Below are positions 45,675 to 54,158 of a stretch of 64,000 nt of DNA, piece by piece; the first letter of the stretch is position 1, and each line of letters starts with the position of its first letter. The notes beneath the pieces are model-generated. The model ran no database searches. It saw only the letters and a program-made list of their open reading frames with translations, and was not told where the DNA came from. The translations under genes were made by a program, and so were the position numbers. The stretch comes from Natribacillus halophilus (GTDB lineage: Bacteria; Bacillota; Bacilli; Bacillales; Marinococcaceae): contig NZ_FNEN01000010.1 in NCBI RefSeq assembly GCF_900100185.1, positions 45,385-109,384 on the forward strand, given 5' to 3'.

Positions 45675-46141
45675 CGGCGCAAAGCGTTATAGTGGCCTCG
45701 ATAGTATAAAAGGGGCTCCTTTTCTTCCTGATGTTCCATCGCGAGGTCTTTCACTTCACCGATGAAGATCGTGTGATCACCGGCTTTGACCTCCTGAACG
45801 ACGTCACAGGCAAGGTGGACGAGGGCGCCGGGTATCACGGGAAGATTATGAAAGGTAGAGAAATGAAAGTTCTCCTTGCCGGCCATTTGTTTTGCGAACA
45901 GTCTCGAGATGTCTTCCTGCGATGTCTCCAAAATGCTAACCGCGTACTTTTTCGCGTTGATCATTTTTTCGTACATGTTCGTTTTATGGTCGACGGATAT
46001 GGCCACGAGCTTTGGATCCATAGACACGGACATAAATGCATTGGCGGTCATTCCGTGAGGTTTGCCGTCATCTTCGGTGGTAATGATCGTGATGCCCGTG
46101 GAAAACTTCCCCATTGCCTGTCGGAACTCGATATCCTCCAT
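45671..46141 (-). CDS. Flavin reductase-like FMN-binding protein
   Basis: 156 residues of the flavin reductase family: Phe-Ser-Thr-Gly-Ile-Thr-Ile-Ile-Thr-Thr, Gly-Met-Thr-Ala-Asn-Ala-Phe-Met-Ser-Val-Ser and a C-terminal Pro-Leu-Leu-Tyr-Tyr-Arg-Gly. Supplies reduced FMN to a monooxygenase in many systems; no monooxygenase is nearby. I start at 46141 with an AAAGGGTGA site; a longer frame to 46234 is less likely. Confidence 0.85.
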   Translation of the reverse strand: MEDIEFRQAMGKFSTGITIITTEDDGKPHGMTANAFMSVSMDPKLVAISVDHKTNMYEKMINAKKYAVSILETSQEDISRLFAKQMAGKENFHFSTFHNLPVIPGALVHLACDVVQEVKAGDHTIFIGEVKDLAMEHQEEKEPLLYYRGHYNALRR

Positions 46142-46260
46142 GATGTTGTCACCCTTTCTTACTGCAATGGGCAGATATACTTTAAATGTATGAAAAACAG
46201 CGTGTGAAAGTGTCAACTCTTTAATGTCCATCATAACAGTCGCTTTTAAAAATGACCACT

Positions 46261-46287
46261 AAAAAACCCCCAACCTCTAAGTGGGGG
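46261..46287 (-). terminator. Terminator after the XRE regulator gene
   Basis: CCCCCA (46267-46272) pairs with TGGGGG (46282-46287); six T on the minus strand. Confidence 0.65.
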
Positions 46288-46357
46288 CGCTTGCCAGGAA
46301 CGATTTTATCGGCTATACTGTAAGTAAGGCTCATGGAACATATGTACGAAACGAGAT

Positions 46358-46729
46358 TTATTTATCATCTGGGTTCCATTTTTGTTTTAAACGACGATAT
46401 TTCGCTAATTCCTCTTCCAGGTATGCTTTTTCGTCCCGGCTTATGTTACGGTCTTTATAGAACTCATATAATGAATGTTCCTTATCCGGTCGCTTATAGC
46501 GATAAATGGTCTTTTTTTCATGACCGAGTAAATAATCGGTCGAGACGTCGAGCAAGTCCGCGAGGGTGTTAATCGTATCGAGAGGGGGTTGTTTCGTACC
46601 CCTCTCGTAGGCTGTATATGTTGTGCGCGCGACACCGATCCGTTGAGCGACGTATTGCTGTGTCCAATTGCCATATTCCTCTTTTTTCAGCTCGCGTGTG
46701 TATTTCAGACGCTCGGAAAAGTGACTCAT
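46358..46729 (-). CDS. XRE-family transcriptional regulator
   Basis: 123 residues. Cro/CI-type HTH at the N-terminus: Thr-Gln-Gln-Tyr-Val-Ala-Gln-Arg-Ile-Gly-Val-Ala-Arg-Thr-Thr-Tyr-Thr-Ala-Tyr-Glu, then Leu-Ala-Asp-Leu-Leu-Asp-Val-Ser-Thr-Asp-Tyr-Leu-Leu-Gly. The C-terminal 50 residues are charged and helical. Divergent from the PrpB-like gene. Target unknown. Confidence 0.85.
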   Translation of the reverse strand: MSHFSERLKYTRELKKEEYGNWTQQYVAQRIGVARTTYTAYERGTKQPPLDTINTLADLLDVSTDYLLGHEKKTIYRYKRPDKEHSLYEFYKDRNISRDEKAYLEEELAKYRRLKQKWNPDDK

Positions 46730-46953
46730 GCCTCATTCTCCATTCATCTAGCGTGGTGATCACGTCCTTCATTATATCTGGAAGCGGCGACGCATAAGGG
46801 TTAAAGTTCCTAAAAGAATCAAAAAATGCCGTTTGCTCCTATTGGGAACATATCGTAAACTTGATAAAAGTAATGATAGACCCATTTTCATGATAAAATC
46901 TGGACGTTAGGACCCAAGGCTATAAATGAAACGACAAGGAAGTGTTAAACACC

Positions 46954-47679
46954 ATGCATTGGGAGGATATAGAACGTACGCGCGAGCAATCGTTTGCTGA
47001 TTTCTTCGCTGGAAAATTGCCGCTCATCCCGTCTGCTCACGATCCACTCAGTGCCCAGGCACTCGAACAGAAAGGTTTTCGAATGGCGGTTCTGCCGACT
47101 GAAGATGTTTCCAGGGTATATGGCTATACCTCTTCATATATGTTAAACGCCATGGAGATGCTCGCAACCGCCAAGACGATCACACAGGTCACTGCGTTGG
47201 CACTACTCGTACAATTGCCATTGGATGCCCGTTCGTCCCAACAAATCGTGAGGCAAGCGTATGAGTTGCGACAGCTGGGCATTCAAGCCATTCAAATCGA
47301 TGATGAAAAAATCCATGCAACGGAAGAGCTCACGCAAGTGATCGTGCAGATGAAGCATTATTTTCCGGAGATGAGAATCGTCATGACCATACGTGCAGAT
47401 GCTTCGATTGCGGGGATCGAAAAAGCGGTGAAGAAGGCGAATCAATTGCTGCACGCGGGCGCAGACTTTGTGATGTTCGAGGGTTTGTACACCGAAGGAG
47501 AATATTTATATACGTATCAATATACGAATGGACCTCTTCTTGCTGTTCTGAATGAAACAAAAGAACAAAGTTTATCGTACACCCAACTTAATGATATGGG
47601 TTATCACGCAACGATTGTCCGCGGGGGATGCATCAACCGTATGAAAAAGATTTACGAAGAGGCTTATAACGATGCTTGA
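46954..47679 (+). CDS. PrpB-like protein lacking the catalytic loop
   Basis: 241 residues of the isocitrate lyase/PEP mutase superfamily: Pro-Ser-Ala-His-Asp-Pro-Leu-Ser-Ala, Gly-Ala-Asp-Phe-Val-Met-Phe-Glu-Gly. Compared with prpB at 36190, the Lys-Lys-Cys-Gly-His loop is replaced by His-Ala-Thr-Glu-Glu and Asp-Ile-Asp-Thr-Gly by Pro-Leu-Asp-Ala-Arg, so the lyase reaction should be impossible. It could have another reaction or a regulatory role. ATG 46954 follows AAGGAAGTG; a GTG at 46942 is the alternative. Divergent XRE gene upstream, hairpin repeat downstream. Confidence 0.75.
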   Translation: MHWEDIERTREQSFADFFAGKLPLIPSAHDPLSAQALEQKGFRMAVLPTEDVSRVYGYTSSYMLNAMEMLATAKTITQVTALALLVQLPLDARSSQQIVRQAYELRQLGIQAIQIDDEKIHATEELTQVIVQMKHYFPEMRIVMTIRADASIAGIEKAVKKANQLLHAGADFVMFEGLYTEGEYLYTYQYTNGPLLAVLNETKEQSLSYTQLNDMGYHATIVRGGCINRMKKIYEEAYNDA

Positions 47680-47713
47680 TTGGCACGTACGCTAGTGGTG
47701 GCGTGCTTTTTTT

Positions 47714-47782
47714 TGCAGGTAAGAAAGTATAAACCACGGCTTATCGCCTTAAAGGCTTGGCGATAAGCCAAGTTTTCTTTAG
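47714..47782 (+). repeat. Dispersed two-hairpin repeat, copy D (internal deletion)
   Basis: Starts and ends like the copy at 14313-14402, but lacks about 20 bases between the hairpins. CTTGGC/GCCAAG followed by TTTTCTTT may act as a terminator for the PrpB-like gene. Confidence 0.82.
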
Positions 47783-47852
47783 TGTGTGGATAGTGATGCA
47801 ATTTTCCTGTATCATCGACTATGGTAATCATACCGTGGAAAGGAGCAGGACA

Positions 47853-49037
47853 ATGACGAGCAAAACGCTCGAAGATTTTCTTGAAGCAGGTATCAGGGAA
47901 CTTAAGGAGCAAGGGTTGTTCAATGAGGTTGATCCTCTGGAAAGCCCGAACGGGCCACAGATCACGCTTAATGGCAAAGAGATGATTAATCTTTCTTCCA
48001 ATAATTATTTGGGACTGGCGACAGATGAGCGCTTAAAAGCCAAGGCTATTCAGGCGATTGAAACAGACGGTGTCGGCGCGGGTGCTGTCCGTTCCATTAA
48101 CGGAACTTTGCAACTTCATCTTCGACTGGAAGAGAAGCTGGCCGCCTTTAAACATACCGAAGCAGCGCTTGCCTATCAATCCGGATTTAACGCGAATGTC
48201 GCCGCGATTCCGGCTGTGATGGATCGCAATGATGCCATTTTGTCGGATGAACTGAATCACGCCTCCATTATTGATGGCTGCCGCCTCTCGCGGGCGAAAA
48301 TCATTCCTTACAAGCATTCGGACATGGATGATTTACGGGAAAAAGCAAAAGAAGCCACCGAACAATACGGCAAAGTGATGGTTATCACGGACGGGGTCTT
48401 TTCCATGGACGGGGATGTGGCAAAGCTTCCGGAGATCGTCGAGATTGCCGAAGCATTCGATTTAATCACGTATGTGGATGATGCCCATGGGTCCGGCGTT
48501 CTCGGTGAAGGCGCGGGAACGGTCAAGCATTTTAACCTCTCGGATCGAATAGATATGCAGATGGGCACGCTCTCGAAAGCGATCGGGGTCGTCGGCGGAT
48601 ACGTAGCCGGTCGTCAATCATTAATCGAATGGCTGAAAGTGCGTTCGCGACCGTTTTTATTTTCCACGTCACTGACGCCCGGGGATGTCGCGGCGACCAT
48701 TGAAGCTTTGGATATTTTAACGACATCCAAAGATTTACAGACCCGATTATGGGAGAATGCGCGCTATTTTCAGGAGGGTCTAAGAGCGATTGGTTTCGAT
48801 ACGGGGAAAACGGAGACGCCGATTACCCCTTGCATCATAGGCGATGAGAAGGAAACGCAACAGTTTAGTCAACGGCTCATGGAAGAAGGCATTTATGCCA
48901 AGTCCATCGTGTTCCCGACGGTCCCGCGCGGAACGGGAAGGGTACGGAATATGCCGATCGCCGCTCATACAAGAGACATGCTCGATGAAGCCTTGGCAAA
49001 ATATAAAACGATCGGCAAAGAGTTAAACGTGATTTAA
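47853..49037 (+). CDS. kbl: Glycine C-acetyltransferase (2-amino-3-ketobutyrate CoA ligase)
   Basis: 394 residues, PLP-dependent alpha-oxoamine synthase. The PLP lysine is in [15 protein letters not shown] and Ser-Asn-Asn-Tyr-Leu-Gly-Leu are typical. Splits 2-amino-3-ketobutyrate with CoA into glycine and acetyl-CoA. AAAGGAG precedes ATG 47853; the longer frame from 47757 runs through the hairpin repeat and is not credible. Operon with tdh. Confidence 0.92.
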   Translation: MTSKTLEDFLEAGIRELKEQGLFNEVDPLESPNGPQITLNGKEMINLSSNNYLGLATDERLKAKAIQAIETDGVGAGAVRSINGTLQLHLRLEEKLAAFKHTEAALAYQSGFNANVAAIPAVMDRNDAILSDELNHASIIDGCRLSRAKIIPYKHSDMDDLREKAKEATEQYGKVMVITDGVFSMDGDVAKLPEIVEIAEAFDLITYVDDAHGSGVLGEGAGTVKHFNLSDRIDMQMGTLSKAIGVVGGYVAGRQSLIEWLKVRSRPFLFSTSLTPGDVAATIEALDILTTSKDLQTRLWENARYFQEGLRAIGFDTGKTETPITPCIIGDEKETQQFSQRLMEEGIYAKSIVFPTVPRGTGRVRNMPIAAHTRDMLDEALAKYKTIGKELNVI

Positions 49038-49073
49038 GTAAGGGGGCACAGGCAGGCATCTGCCTATAGAGAC

Positions 49074-50021
49074 ATGAAGAAAATGCTAATCACCGGTGCT
49101 GCCGGGCAAATCGGTTCAGAATTAACATTGAAATTACGAAAGCGCTACGGTGAAAAAAATGTCATTGCGACCGATATTAAGTACGAAGATGACGAAGTCG
49201 CCCAAGCCGGGCCTTTTCACATACTTGATGTCACGGACGGAGAAAAACTGTCTGAACTCGTGCGTGACTATCAAGTCGATACGATCATCCATTTGGCCGC
49301 CCTGTTATCCGTCAACGCGGAAACGCAGCCACTTAATGCCTGGAATCTGAATATGGGAGGACTCATGAATGGGCTTGAGGTGGCCCGCGAGCACTCCTGT
49401 AAATTTTTCACTCCGAGCTCGATTGGCGCGTTTGGTCCTTCCACAGTGAAACAGGAAACCCCGCAAGTGACGACGCAACGTCCGACGACGATGTATGGGG
49501 TCAGTAAAGTGGCCAGTGAACTATTGTGCGATTATTATCACGAACGCTTCGACGTTGATACCCGAGGGTTGCGGTACCCGGGTTTGATCTCTTACCTGAC
49601 GCCTCCCGGTGGCGGCACGACCGATTACGCGATCGAAATGATTGACAAGGCCGTAAAGGACCAGCAATACACCTCCTATATTGCCGCGGGCACCTTCCTG
49701 GATATGATGTATATGCCGGATGCCATTACGGCAACGATCGACTTGTTGGAGGCAGACTCGGCGCGGCTTAAGAACCGTAACGCCTACAACATTACAGCGA
49801 TGAGCATTGATCCGGAAATGTTGGCGGCCGCCATTCGTTCGCATATTCCTGATTTCACATTACACTATAATGTCGACCCACACCGGCAAAGCATCGCGGA
49901 AAGCTGGCCGGACCATATTGATACGAGCGCGGCAAAAGCGGAATTCGGTTTTCGCCCGCAATACGACCTGGAAAGAATGACGGCGGATATGATCGACAAC
50001 CTCGATGGCAAAGGGGAGTGA
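49074..50021 (+). CDS. L-threonine 3-dehydrogenase, epimerase (SDR) type
   Basis: 315 residues, extended SDR family. Nucleotide loop Thr-Gly-Ala-Ala-Gly-Gln-Ile-Gly, catalytic Tyr-Gly-Val-Ser-Lys and Ser-Ser-Ile-Gly-Ala-Phe-Gly; Pro-Gly-Leu-Ile-Ser matches the threonine dehydrogenase group rather than sugar epimerases. It oxidises threonine to 2-amino-3-ketobutyrate, the substrate of Kbl encoded 36 bases upstream. Followed by a terminator. Confidence 0.9.
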   Translation: MKKMLITGAAGQIGSELTLKLRKRYGEKNVIATDIKYEDDEVAQAGPFHILDVTDGEKLSELVRDYQVDTIIHLAALLSVNAETQPLNAWNLNMGGLMNGLEVAREHSCKFFTPSSIGAFGPSTVKQETPQVTTQRPTTMYGVSKVASELLCDYYHERFDVDTRGLRYPGLISYLTPPGGGTTDYAIEMIDKAVKDQQYTSYIAAGTFLDMMYMPDAITATIDLLEADSARLKNRNAYNITAMSIDPEMLAAAIRSHIPDFTLHYNVDPHRQSIAESWPDHIDTSAAKAEFGFRPQYDLERMTADMIDNLDGKGE

Positions 50022-50067
50022 TCACCTTATTGTTCACGCTTTATGAAGAATGATGGAAACACACGAG

Positions 50068-50101
50068 TGGCTACCATCCTCCTCAGGTAGCCAGTTTTTT
50101 T
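50068..50101 (+). terminator. Terminator of the kbl-tdh operon
   Basis: TGGCTACC (50068-50075) pairs with GGTAGCCA (50086-50093), followed by a run of T. Confidence 0.87.
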
Positions 50102-50248
50102 CGGCATTATGAGGGGTTTAGCAGCTCGCTCAGTCACGATACGTCGGGTTCTGTAAATGATGATTCAAATCCGTGTAACTGGATGGAGGGTTTTAAATAA
50201 ATTATAAGTGGGAACCGCCGTAATAGTACGTTCCTGGAGGTGTAATAA

Positions 50249-51028
50249 ATGAGTAAAACAATATTTATCACGGGCGCCGGTAGTGGTTTGGGTAAAGGAA
50301 CAGCCCTTGGCCTAGCAAAAAAAGGGCATCAAGTCATTGCCGCTGTGGAAATTATTTCTCAAGTTACAACTTTACGTGAAGCAGCAGCTGCCGAAGGTGT
50401 CAAATTAGAAGTGATTAAACTGGATATTACCGATACAAGGGATCAGCAATTAATCGCTGATTATGATTATGATATCTTCGTGGCAAATGCAGCCATTGGC
50501 GAAGGTGGCCCGCTTGCAGAGGTGCCGGTAGACCGTGTACGAGCCATCTATGAAACGAACGTGTTCAGCACATTGGAGAACGCGCAAATTGCTGCAGAAA
50601 AGTTCGTAGAAAAGAAAAAAGGAAAAATTATCTTTTTAAGTTCCATTGTTGGTATTGTAGCTATGCCTCATTTGGGCCCCTACAGTTCTTCTAAACATGC
50701 GCTTGAGGGCATTGCAAAAGCGATGAGGGCAGAGCTGAAGGAGTTCAATGTGCAGGTCGCTACGATCAACCCCGGTCCATATGAAACGGGCTTTAATGAT
50801 CGAATGTTTGAGGAAAAATGGAAATGGTTCGAGAATAGCTTCACAAGCCGAGAGTCGGTTGCAGAAACGGAAAAAATTCTTGATCAGCAGTACGACCCGG
50901 AAGAAATGATCGCCAAAATGGTCGAAGTGATCGAAGCCGACCACCATCTTTTTCGAACCGCGTATCCGCAAGAGGTAGAAGAGCAGATGAAAAGTACTGA
51001 AAAAGAAATGTGGGAAGATAAAGTATAA
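50249..51028 (+). CDS. Short-chain dehydrogenase/reductase
   Basis: 259 residues, classical SDR: Thr-Gly-Ala-Gly-Ser-Gly-Leu-Gly near the N-terminus, Asn-Ala-Ala-Ile-Gly in place of Asn-Ala-Gly, and Tyr-Ser-Ser-Ser-Lys as the catalytic pair. The Gly-Pro-Tyr-Glu-Thr-Gly-Phe-Asn segment and long C-terminus recall SDRs acting on lipophilic alcohols. Substrate unknown. GGAGGTG before the ATG. Confidence 0.85.
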   Translation: MSKTIFITGAGSGLGKGTALGLAKKGHQVIAAVEIISQVTTLREAAAAEGVKLEVIKLDITDTRDQQLIADYDYDIFVANAAIGEGGPLAEVPVDRVRAIYETNVFSTLENAQIAAEKFVEKKKGKIIFLSSIVGIVAMPHLGPYSSSKHALEGIAKAMRAELKEFNVQVATINPGPYETGFNDRMFEEKWKWFENSFTSRESVAETEKILDQQYDPEEMIAKMVEVIEADHHLFRTAYPQEVEEQMKSTEKEMWEDKV

Positions 51029-51099
51029 ATGATAAGAAGGGTGCTTCGCGATGAAAGGCAAGGACCCTTTTTTCCTGCAGTTTGAGGAAGGAGATCACT

Positions 51100-52440
51100 A
51101 TGGCATACTACGACGTCATTGTTATCGGGAGCGGACCCACGGCGATGGCTACAGCTTTTCCATGCGCAGAAGCGAGGAACTCCGTGGCGGTGATCGAATC
51201 ACACAAACTTGGCGGAACGTGTCCGAACAGCGGATGCGATCCGAAGAAAATTCTTGTGCAGACAAGCGAAGTAGTCGAGGCAACGAGACGCCTGACAGGA
51301 GATGGCATTGCCCAGCGTGTGGAGTTGGAATGGAACCGTTTAATGCAGGCGAAACGACGATATACCGAAAACGTACCTTCCGGGGTGAAAAAAAGTTTTG
51401 CTGAAGCAGGTATCGACGTGTATAACGAAGAAGCTCGCTTTTTGGGAGAAAAAGAGCTTCAGGTCGGGGAATACAGACTTGAGGCTTCGGCCATTGTCAT
51501 TGCTACAGGAGCCACTCCGTCTGCGATTGAATTTTCAGGTGCTGAATATGTAACGACCAGCGAGGATTTTCTTGAGCTCGAAGAATTACCGTCGTCGATA
51601 GTCTTCCTTGGTGGAGGCTATGTCTCGATGGGGCTTGCTCATTTATCCGCACGGACTGGAGCTGACGTCCATGTTATCGAGCATAATGAAACGGTGCTGA
51701 AAGCGTTCGACCAATCGCAAGTAGAGACGTTGATCAAGTTGTCAGAAGAAGAAGGAATCACATTTCATTGGAATACAGAAGTAAAAGAAGTAAGAAAGGG
51801 CGATGATCATAGGTTTGATATACGAACGAATGGTACGACGTTGCATGTAAACATGATCGTACACGGGGCGGGGCGTGTACCAAATATCGAAGGAATGGAG
51901 CTAGCCGCCGGAAATATCGAAACAAAAGAGGCGGGTATCGCTGTCAATGACTACATGCAGAGCATTTCGAATGCTCATGTTTATGCGGCCGGGGATGTCG
52001 CTGCGACTGCCGGGCGTCCGCTTACACCTATCTCTGGCGAGGAAGGCAGCGTGGTCGCTGATAATCTTGTCAAAGGAAATCACAAGCATATGGATTATAC
52101 CGCGATGCCCTCCGTGGTCTTTACGCTTCCGAAGGTAGCGAAAGTAGGAATGACGGAAGATGAAGCGTACCAAAAAGGGGTCAACGTGGCCGTGCATGAC
52201 CATGACACTACGAGTTGGCTCACCTATCGCATCGGCCAGGAACGTAAGGCGTTAGCAAAAGTACTTGTGGACAACGAGAATGATAAAATTGTGGGAGCCC
52301 ATTTACTCAGCCATGAAGCGGATGAAATCATCAATCTGTTTTCATTAGCCTTGCAATGGGGATTAACGGCAGAACAGTTAAAAGCAGGACGATTCGCTTA
52401 CCCCACAGCTCTAGGAGATGTCGGAAGCATGCTTGGATGA
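51100..52440 (+). CDS. Class-I pyridine nucleotide-disulfide oxidoreductase
   Basis: 446 residues. FAD loop Gly-Ser-Gly-Pro-Thr-Ala, redox disulfide Cys41-x4-Cys46 (Cys-Pro-Asn-Ser-Gly-Cys), NAD loop Gly-Gly-Gly-Tyr-Val-Ser, and Ala-Ala-Gly-Asp-Val-Ala. At the C-terminus the usual His-Pro-Thr with following Glu reads Tyr-Pro-Thr, so the catalytic His of lipoamide and glutathione reductases is missing. A bacillithiol- or other thiol-disulfide reductase is possible but unproven. ATG 51100 with AAGGAG is chosen over the frame's earlier start. Confidence 0.82.
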   Translation: MAYYDVIVIGSGPTAMATAFPCAEARNSVAVIESHKLGGTCPNSGCDPKKILVQTSEVVEATRRLTGDGIAQRVELEWNRLMQAKRRYTENVPSGVKKSFAEAGIDVYNEEARFLGEKELQVGEYRLEASAIVIATGATPSAIEFSGAEYVTTSEDFLELEELPSSIVFLGGGYVSMGLAHLSARTGADVHVIEHNETVLKAFDQSQVETLIKLSEEEGITFHWNTEVKEVRKGDDHRFDIRTNGTTLHVNMIVHGAGRVPNIEGMELAAGNIETKEAGIAVNDYMQSISNAHVYAAGDVAATAGRPLTPISGEEGSVVADNLVKGNHKHMDYTAMPSVVFTLPKVAKVGMTEDEAYQKGVNVAVHDHDTTSWLTYRIGQERKALAKVLVDNENDKIVGAHLLSHEADEIINLFSLALQWGLTAEQLKAGRFAYPTALGDVGSMLG

Positions 52441-52460
52441 TAAAACAACCTTGCTATAAT
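52433..52460 (+). promoter_or_regulatory. Promoter of the riboswitch-like element
   Basis: TTGGAT (52433-52438), 16-bp spacer and a perfect TATAAT (52455-52460), overlapping the stop of the preceding gene. Confidence 0.55.
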
Positions 52461-52752
52461 GGCGTAGAAAGAGGAGAAAGTAGCTGATGACATAACGGGG
52501 CTCCGGGCTCTTACGCCCGGGGGATACTATTATTCACGTTACCATAAAAACGTGAGAGAGGTTCGATCTGGCGAGAACACTAAGTCATCACGAATATCAC
52601 ACAGTCGCTCCCCATCATCGTGAATTCATAGATGGTAGGTAAAAGGCCCATGCCTGAGGAGGAAGCACAAAAAGTATACTCTTTTTCTAATATATCCATC
52701 ATATTTTCCAGTCAGGTTTTAGAGTCATCTCCCTTCTTCTCCTTTTTCCTTA
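52441..52752 (+). other. Region of riboswitch-like element without a downstream target
   Basis: After the structured RNA the plus strand offers only a low-complexity frame at 52632 that overlaps the YjzC-like gene on the other strand. No transporter gene follows. Confidence 0.55.
52465..52592 (+). ncRNA. yybP-ykoY (manganese) riboswitch-like RNA
   Basis: The segment resembles the yybP-ykoY aptamer: GGAG...GTAGCTGATGACAT...ACGGGG near the 5' side and GGTTCGATCTGGCGAGA near the 3' side, the two conserved halves of that class. Two hairpins lie between (CCGGGC/GCCCGG near 52504 and CACGTT/AACGTG near 52537), and TGATGAC (52485) can pair with GTCATCA (52584). The 5' motif has extra A residues relative to consensus, so it may be degenerate. 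The class normally controls manganese exporters; none follows. Confidence 0.5.
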
Positions 52753-52932
52753 TTACACTTTTACCCAGTTTGCTGCTTCATTACTTGAAGGAGAAAGGGG
52801 GAATTGCTCGCCTTTTTCCACCACAACTTCGGTGTCGTCATTACTAGCTGAGTCACCACTGACTAAACTGTCTACTCTGAACGTTCCACTCTCAGGTGCT
52901 CTATCACCTGTTCTATAAGGCTTATTAGCCAT
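52753..52932 (-). CDS. YjzC-like small protein
   Basis: 59 residues: Tyr-Arg-Thr-Gly-Asp-Arg-Ala-Pro-Glu-Ser-Gly near the N-terminus, Glu-Val-Val-Val-Glu-Lys-Gly-Glu-Gln-Phe-Pro and a final Trp-Val-Lys-Val, the pattern of YjzC-type proteins of bacilli. Function unknown. GGAGGTGGAG lies right before ATG 52932. Hydrophilic, cytosolic. Confidence 0.7.
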   Translation of the reverse strand: MANKPYRTGDRAPESGTFRVDSLVSGDSASNDDTEVVVEKGEQFPLSPSSNEAANWVKV

Positions 52933-53185
52933 CTTCTCCACCTCCAAATATCATTTAGAAAAGGCATCTATATAAATAGAATCTTTTTCTCTATATAAAG
53001 CATATAACCGGTAATGATTGGTATTAAACATGAGTTTAAGGTCAATGAATGCTGAAACACCCTGCATTTGCAGGGATGCCGCAGCCTGTGGATCTCAATA
53101 TCGGCACTTTTCATGCTGGTCACTTGCCCTCTAACGTACCGATCAAAGCCATAATGGAGTGTAGGGTGGGTTTGTATCCCGGAGA

Positions 53186-53398
53186 ATGTGTCGAAGCGTG
53201 AAGAAGAACTTGAAAGAGTGGGTATTAGAAGCAGTGGTCCAGGATCCGTGGCTTTCTCAACATCCCCCTTATGGGCATGAAGACGGAAATTTTCATGAAG
53301 TTGACGAGTGGATCAATCTGGAAAGTATAAAAAAAGTAACCAAAGTTTATGCTGAATTCCTGGCGCGCTGGTGCGGTTTGAACCCCGCCCCTACCTGA
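53186..53398 (+). pseudogene. C-terminal fragment of an M20-type peptidase/deacylase
   Basis: 70 codons whose product carries Asp-Pro-Trp-Leu-Ser-Gln-His-Pro-Pro and a final Thr-Lys-Val-Tyr-Ala-Glu-Phe-Leu-Ala-Arg-Trp-Cys-Gly, segments found near the C-terminus of M20-family metallopeptidases. The metal-binding N-terminal half is missing, and there is no proper ribosome site. Probably what remains after a deletion. Confidence 0.4.
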
Positions 53399-53482
53399 AG
53401 AACAGTCTTGTCTATGATTAATCATGTGGAAAATGGGGAAATTAGCTTCAAAAACAAATCTTTATCCTGGAGGTTAAGAAGT

Positions 53483-53623
53483 ATGCTTTGGACAATAATC
53501 ATCGTCATTTTAGTTTTGTGGCTCCTGGGCTTTATCGGTGACATAGGAGGCGGACTTGTCCACCTATTGCTTATCGTAGCCCTCATCGTATTTATTTTCC
53601 AACTAATTACAGGGCGAAGATAG
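53483..53623 (+). CDS. Small lmo0937-family membrane protein
   Basis: 46 residues: two hydrophobic helices (Met-Leu-Trp-Thr-Ile-Ile-Ile-Val and Leu-Leu-Ile-Val-Ala-Leu-Ile-Val-Phe) around Gly-Gly-Gly-Leu-Val-His, ending Thr-Gly-Arg-Arg, the hallmark of lmo0937-type (DUF5670) proteins, often linked to general stress. TGGAGGT ten bases upstream decides this start. Confidence 0.8.
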   Translation: MLWTIIIVILVLWLLGFIGDIGGGLVHLLLIVALIVFIFQLITGRR

Positions 53624-53860
53624 AAGAAAATACCTCTACATTTTTCCGCTGACCCTTGGTCGGCGATTTTTATGTTTATTATCTCTTTTCTTCCCCGTTG
53701 CAAAGGCTCGCTATGCAATTCGACTGGTCAAAATGGATCGTTTATGCCCATATTGTTTTTAAAAGGCGAGACGTGCTTTAAAGAAAGACTGATAAATCTG
53801 TGTTCTCAGCCTTAGTTAAGGGATTTTTATGAATAGAACAGAAAGGGTATGGATAGAATA

Positions 53861-53882
53861 AAGTATATACAAAAGTATATAT
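53861..53882 (+). promoter_or_regulatory. Repeated GTATATA site before the toxin-antitoxin genes
   Basis: AAGTATATAC (53861-53870) and AAGTATATAT (53873-53882) are direct repeats 12 bases apart, just before the antitoxin ribosome site. A plausible autoregulatory operator. Confidence 0.45.
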
Positions 53883-53894
53883 GAGGTGATAAAA

Positions 53895-54158
53895 ATGGAG
53901 AAGAGAAAAAGGGGAGGGAATAAAGTGACAACGAAAATACATCCTTATGGTGGCACATATGCAATGACGATTCCTGCACATGTCAGAAGGGTATTAGATA
54001 TTGACGAAGACACGGAGTTGGAAATTGATATTCAAGGTGACGGGTTTTTCGTGAAACCTGTCAAAGAAAAGCAAACGCTTGATGACGACTTTCTGAGATT
54101 CTTAAAAGAAACAGATGAGAAGTACGGGGAAACCATGAGAAACCTCGTTGATCGTTAA
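53895..54158 (+). CDS. AbrB/MazE-type antitoxin
   Basis: 87 residues. An AbrB-like swapped-hairpin DNA-binding domain: Lys-Ile-His-Pro-Tyr-Gly-Gly-Thr-Tyr-Ala-Met-Thr-Ile-Pro-Ala-His-Val-Arg-Arg, then Asp-Thr-Glu-Leu-Glu-Ile-Asp. The acidic C-terminus (Asp-Asp-Phe-Leu-Arg-Phe-Leu-Lys-Glu) probably blocks the toxin. Its stop overlaps the ATG of the Doc gene by one base. GAGGTGAT precedes ATG 53895. Confidence 0.85.
   Translation: MEKRKRGGNKVTTKIHPYGGTYAMTIPAHVRRVLDIDEDTELEIDIQGDGFFVKPVKEKQTLDDDFLRFLKETDEKYGETMRNLVDR

Noticed and set aside
52632..52847. 71-residue plus-strand frame
   Set aside because: Low-complexity product, no ribosome site, and it overlaps the well-supported YjzC-like gene on the minus strand.
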